The notes under the pieces are model-generated. The model was given only the letters and a program-made list of their open reading frames with translations. It was not told where the DNA came from and made no database searches. The position numbers and the translations under genes are program-made. From Lysobacterales bacterium (GTDB lineage Bacteria; Pseudomonadota; Gammaproteobacteria; Xanthomonadales; SZUA-5): DNA of 7,971 bases. Positions 6,759-7,971 of this stretch are shown piece after piece. Positions within the stretch are counted from its first letter, which is position 1. Every line of letters begins with the position of its first letter. Where the stretch lies: positions 1-7,971 of the forward strand of contig JANJUH010000011.1 in NCBI GenBank assembly GCA_024710675.1, written 5' to 3'.

Positions 6759-6763
6759 TCGCC

Positions 6764-7522
6764 GTGTTCGGCTCGCGCGCCCAGATCCTGTTCCTGGTCC
6801 TGACCGGGGTCTTCCTGACCAACGCGCTGATGGCCGAGTTCATCGGCGTGAAGATCTTCGCGCTCGAGGACACCCTGGGCCTCCGGCCCTTCGACTGGTC
6901 GCTGTTCGGCCAGTCCGGCTCGCTGAACTTCACCGCCGGCGTGATGCTGTGGCCGGTGGTCTTCGTGCTCACCGATGTGATCAACGAGTACTTCGGCAAG
7001 CGCGGCGTGCGCTTCATCTCCTGGCTTGCCGTCGGCCTGATCCTCTACGCCTTCTGCTTCGCCTACCTCGCGATCCACCTGGCGCCAGCGGCTTGGTGGA
7101 TTTCGGTCGCCTCGGACCAGGGCGTGCCGGACATGCAAAAAGCCTTTGCAGCGATCTTCGGCCAGGGGCTGTGGTCGATCGGCGGCTCGCTGACGGCCTT
7201 CCTGGTCGCGCAGCTCATCGATGTGCGCATCTTCCACTGGATCCGCCAGCGCACCGGTGAGCGCATGGTCTGGTTGCGCGCCACCGGCTCGACGCTGGTC
7301 TCGCAGTTCATCGACAGCTTCGTGGTGCTCTACATCGCCTTCGTTCTCGGCCCGCAGCAGTGGGCGATCCCGCTGTTCCTGGCGGTGGGAACCGTCAACT
7401 ACCTGTACAAGGCCTCGATGGCGGTGGCGCTGACGCCAGTGATCTACGCGATGCGGCGCGGCATCGAGGCGTGGCTGGGCAAGGAAGTGGCCGAGGAACT
7501 CAAGCGCCGCGCGCGGGAGTGA
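6764..7522 (+). CDS. Queuosine precursor transporter (VUT/YhhQ family)
   Basis: A 252-residue multi-pass inner-membrane protein. The family, with E. coli YhhQ as type, imports queuine precursors such as preQ0/preQ1 for the wobble-base modification queuosine in GUN-decoding tRNAs. Family features are LTNALMAEFIGVKIF (18-32), a long central signature ending TDVINEYFGKR (70-80), AQLIDVRIFHWIR (149-161), STLVSQFIDS (176-185) and NYLYKASMAVALTP (212-225). Hydrophobic helices lie at about 6-26, 56-72, 84-106, 136-155, 181-196 and 200-228; the C-terminus is charged (EELKRRARE). The likely start is GTG at 6764, five bases after the ATPase stop. No ATG lies early enough to keep the first helix, and no Shine-Dalgarno is visible, so initiation probably depends on coupling to the ATPase gene. 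It is about 30 residues longer than YhhQ because of the loops at 35-55 and 108-130. The substrate is inferred from the family only. Confidence 0.87.
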   Translation: MFGSRAQILFLVLTGVFLTNALMAEFIGVKIFALEDTLGLRPFDWSLFGQSGSLNFTAGVMLWPVVFVLTDVINEYFGKRGVRFISWLAVGLILYAFCFAYLAIHLAPAAWWISVASDQGVPDMQKAFAAIFGQGLWSIGGSLTAFLVAQLIDVRIFHWIRQRTGERMVWLRATGSTLVSQFIDSFVVLYIAFVLGPQQWAIPLFLAVGTVNYLYKASMAVALTPVIYAMRRGIEAWLGKEVAEELKRRARE

Positions 7523-7544
7523 GCGAGCCATCTGCGGCACTGAA

Positions 7545-7609
7545 GTAGGAGCGCCCTTGGGCGCGATGCAGCTTGCCGCAGACCCGATCGCGCCCAAGGG
7601 CGCTCCTAC
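7545..7609. repeat. Inverted pair of GTAG-headed REP elements (BIME-like); possible bidirectional terminator
   Basis: The two 23-base arms, 7545-7567 and 7587-7609, are exact reverse complements separated by 19 bases. Each arm starts at its outer end with GTAGGAGC and contains its own small palindrome GCGCCCTTGGGCGC. The pair can therefore fold as two separate hairpins or as one 23-bp stem. The GTAG head is typical of REP elements mobilised by RAYT (REP-associated tyrosine) transposases in Xanthomonadales and Pseudomonas. It lies 22 bases after the transporter stop and 25 bases beyond the end of the convergent minus-strand gene, so it may also stop transcription from both sides, although no T-tract is present. 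Confidence 0.9.
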
Positions 7610-7634
7610 GGGCGATCTGGATTCCCGGGACCGA

Positions 7635-7971
7635 TCAAGCCACGCGCGCCGACAGCGGCATCGCCTCGACCTTGCGCGCCTGGCCTGTCGACTCGCGCAG
7701 GTGGCGGATCGCCCGCATCACCTGCTTGTGCAGATCCTGCATCTCGCCGCGGTCGTTCTCGCGCGTTTCGTAGTAGACGATGGCGAGCCAGGTGGCGAGG
7801 CCCCTCAGCTTGAGGGTGAGGTTGTCGGTCCGCGCGCGCTCGAAGGCCACCTCAGTGCCATCGCCCCACGCGGTGGAGGAATGGATGCGGTCGCTGCCGT
7901 ACAAATGCGGCGCAGGAGCGCTTGCTGCATTCGTCAGTTCGCGCTCGGACAAGGCCACCAGCTCACGCCGC
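7635..7971 (-). CDS. Unrecognised small helical protein, probably 5'-truncated
   Basis: I do not recognise this protein. The frame ends at TGA (7637-7635) and is open to the window edge. A GTG at 7958-7956 would give 107 residues (MALSERELTNAAS...), but no ribosome binding site is visible and four more sense codons lie upstream inside the window, so the true start may be outside. Codons from about residue 40 onward mostly end in G or C, like the neighbouring genes, which supports real coding; the first 30 codons are less biased. There is no signal peptide or long membrane helix. Residues 45-62 (LTLKLRGLATWLAIVYYE) form an amphipathic helix with strong hydrophobic character, followed by an acidic turn and a second helix at about 68-92 (EMQDLHKQVMRAIRHLRE). 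The histidines and basic residues are unremarkable, and there is no zinc or nuclease motif. It converges on the transporter gene across the REP pair. Confidence 0.6.
   Translation of the reverse strand, partial: RRELVALSERELTNAASAPAPHLYGSDRIHSSTAWGDGTEVAFERARTDNLTLKLRGLATWLAIVYYETRENDRGEMQDLHKQVMRAIRHLRESTGQARKVEAMPLSARVA

Noticed and set aside
5420..6763. Very long plus-strand frame continuous with the transporter, overlapping the ATPase gene
   Set aside because: Its translation is rich in Arg, Ala and Gly with no domain, as expected for an out-of-frame reading of GC-rich coding DNA. Transporter homology begins only after 6764.
7134..7150. Inverted repeat TGCAAA/TTTGCA with a 5-base loop
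   Set aside because: It lies inside the transporter coding region, the stem is only 6 bp and A/T-rich, and no regulatory role is apparent. It is likely chance.

Overview
The window is high-GC (third codon positions strongly G/C) chromosomal DNA, densely packed with housekeeping-type genes. The AmpE remnant with its AWGPRDLD stretch, the HemB of the aspartate-rich metal-site type, and short palindromic repeats headed GTAG or GTGG point to a gammaproteobacterium. The Xanthomonadales/Lysobacterales (Lysobacter, Rhodanobacter and relatives) fit best. This placement is inference from recalled family resemblance, not from a search. There are no RNA genes, insertion sequences, CRISPR arrays or phage genes, and no gene-free stretch exceeds 300 bases.

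Layout. (1) 1-654 (+): 3' part of ampE, an inner-membrane protein of the beta-lactamase/cell-wall signalling locus, cut by the window edge. (2) 695-2578 (-), convergent with ampE: a two-part membrane protein, an LplT-like MFS lysophospholipid flippase fused to a PlsC-type acyltransferase. It lacks the C-terminal acyl-ACP synthetase found in the three-part Aas fusions. (3) A 93-bp divergent intergenic region. (4) 2672-5124 (+): hemB (porphobilinogen synthase), overlapping by four bases (ATGA) an MltD-like lytic transglycosylase lipoprotein with a C-terminal LysM. (5) 5125-5285: intergenic region carrying three 28-nt hairpin repeats of one family, then an extended -10 box just before the next start. 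(6) 5286-7522 (+): a Ycf46-type AAA+ ATPase and, five bases after its stop, a queuosine-precursor (VUT/YhhQ family) transporter. (7) 7545-7609: a perfect 23-bp inverted pair of GTAG-headed REP elements between convergent genes. (8) 7635-7971 (-): an unrecognised small helical protein that is open to the window edge.

How the genes relate. Three genes concern the envelope: AmpE, the lysophospholipid flippase/acyltransferase and the lytic transglycosylase. HemB opens tetrapyrrole synthesis, and the last transporter probably imports queuosine precursors for tRNA modification. I see no single new multi-gene system. The most unusual signals are the hairpin repeats, one inverted and two tandem, whose stems differ by paired compensatory changes, and the ATPase start, which looks nearly leaderless. 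The Ycf46-type ATPase/transporter pair and the orphan gene at the right edge are the loci whose biology is least explained.
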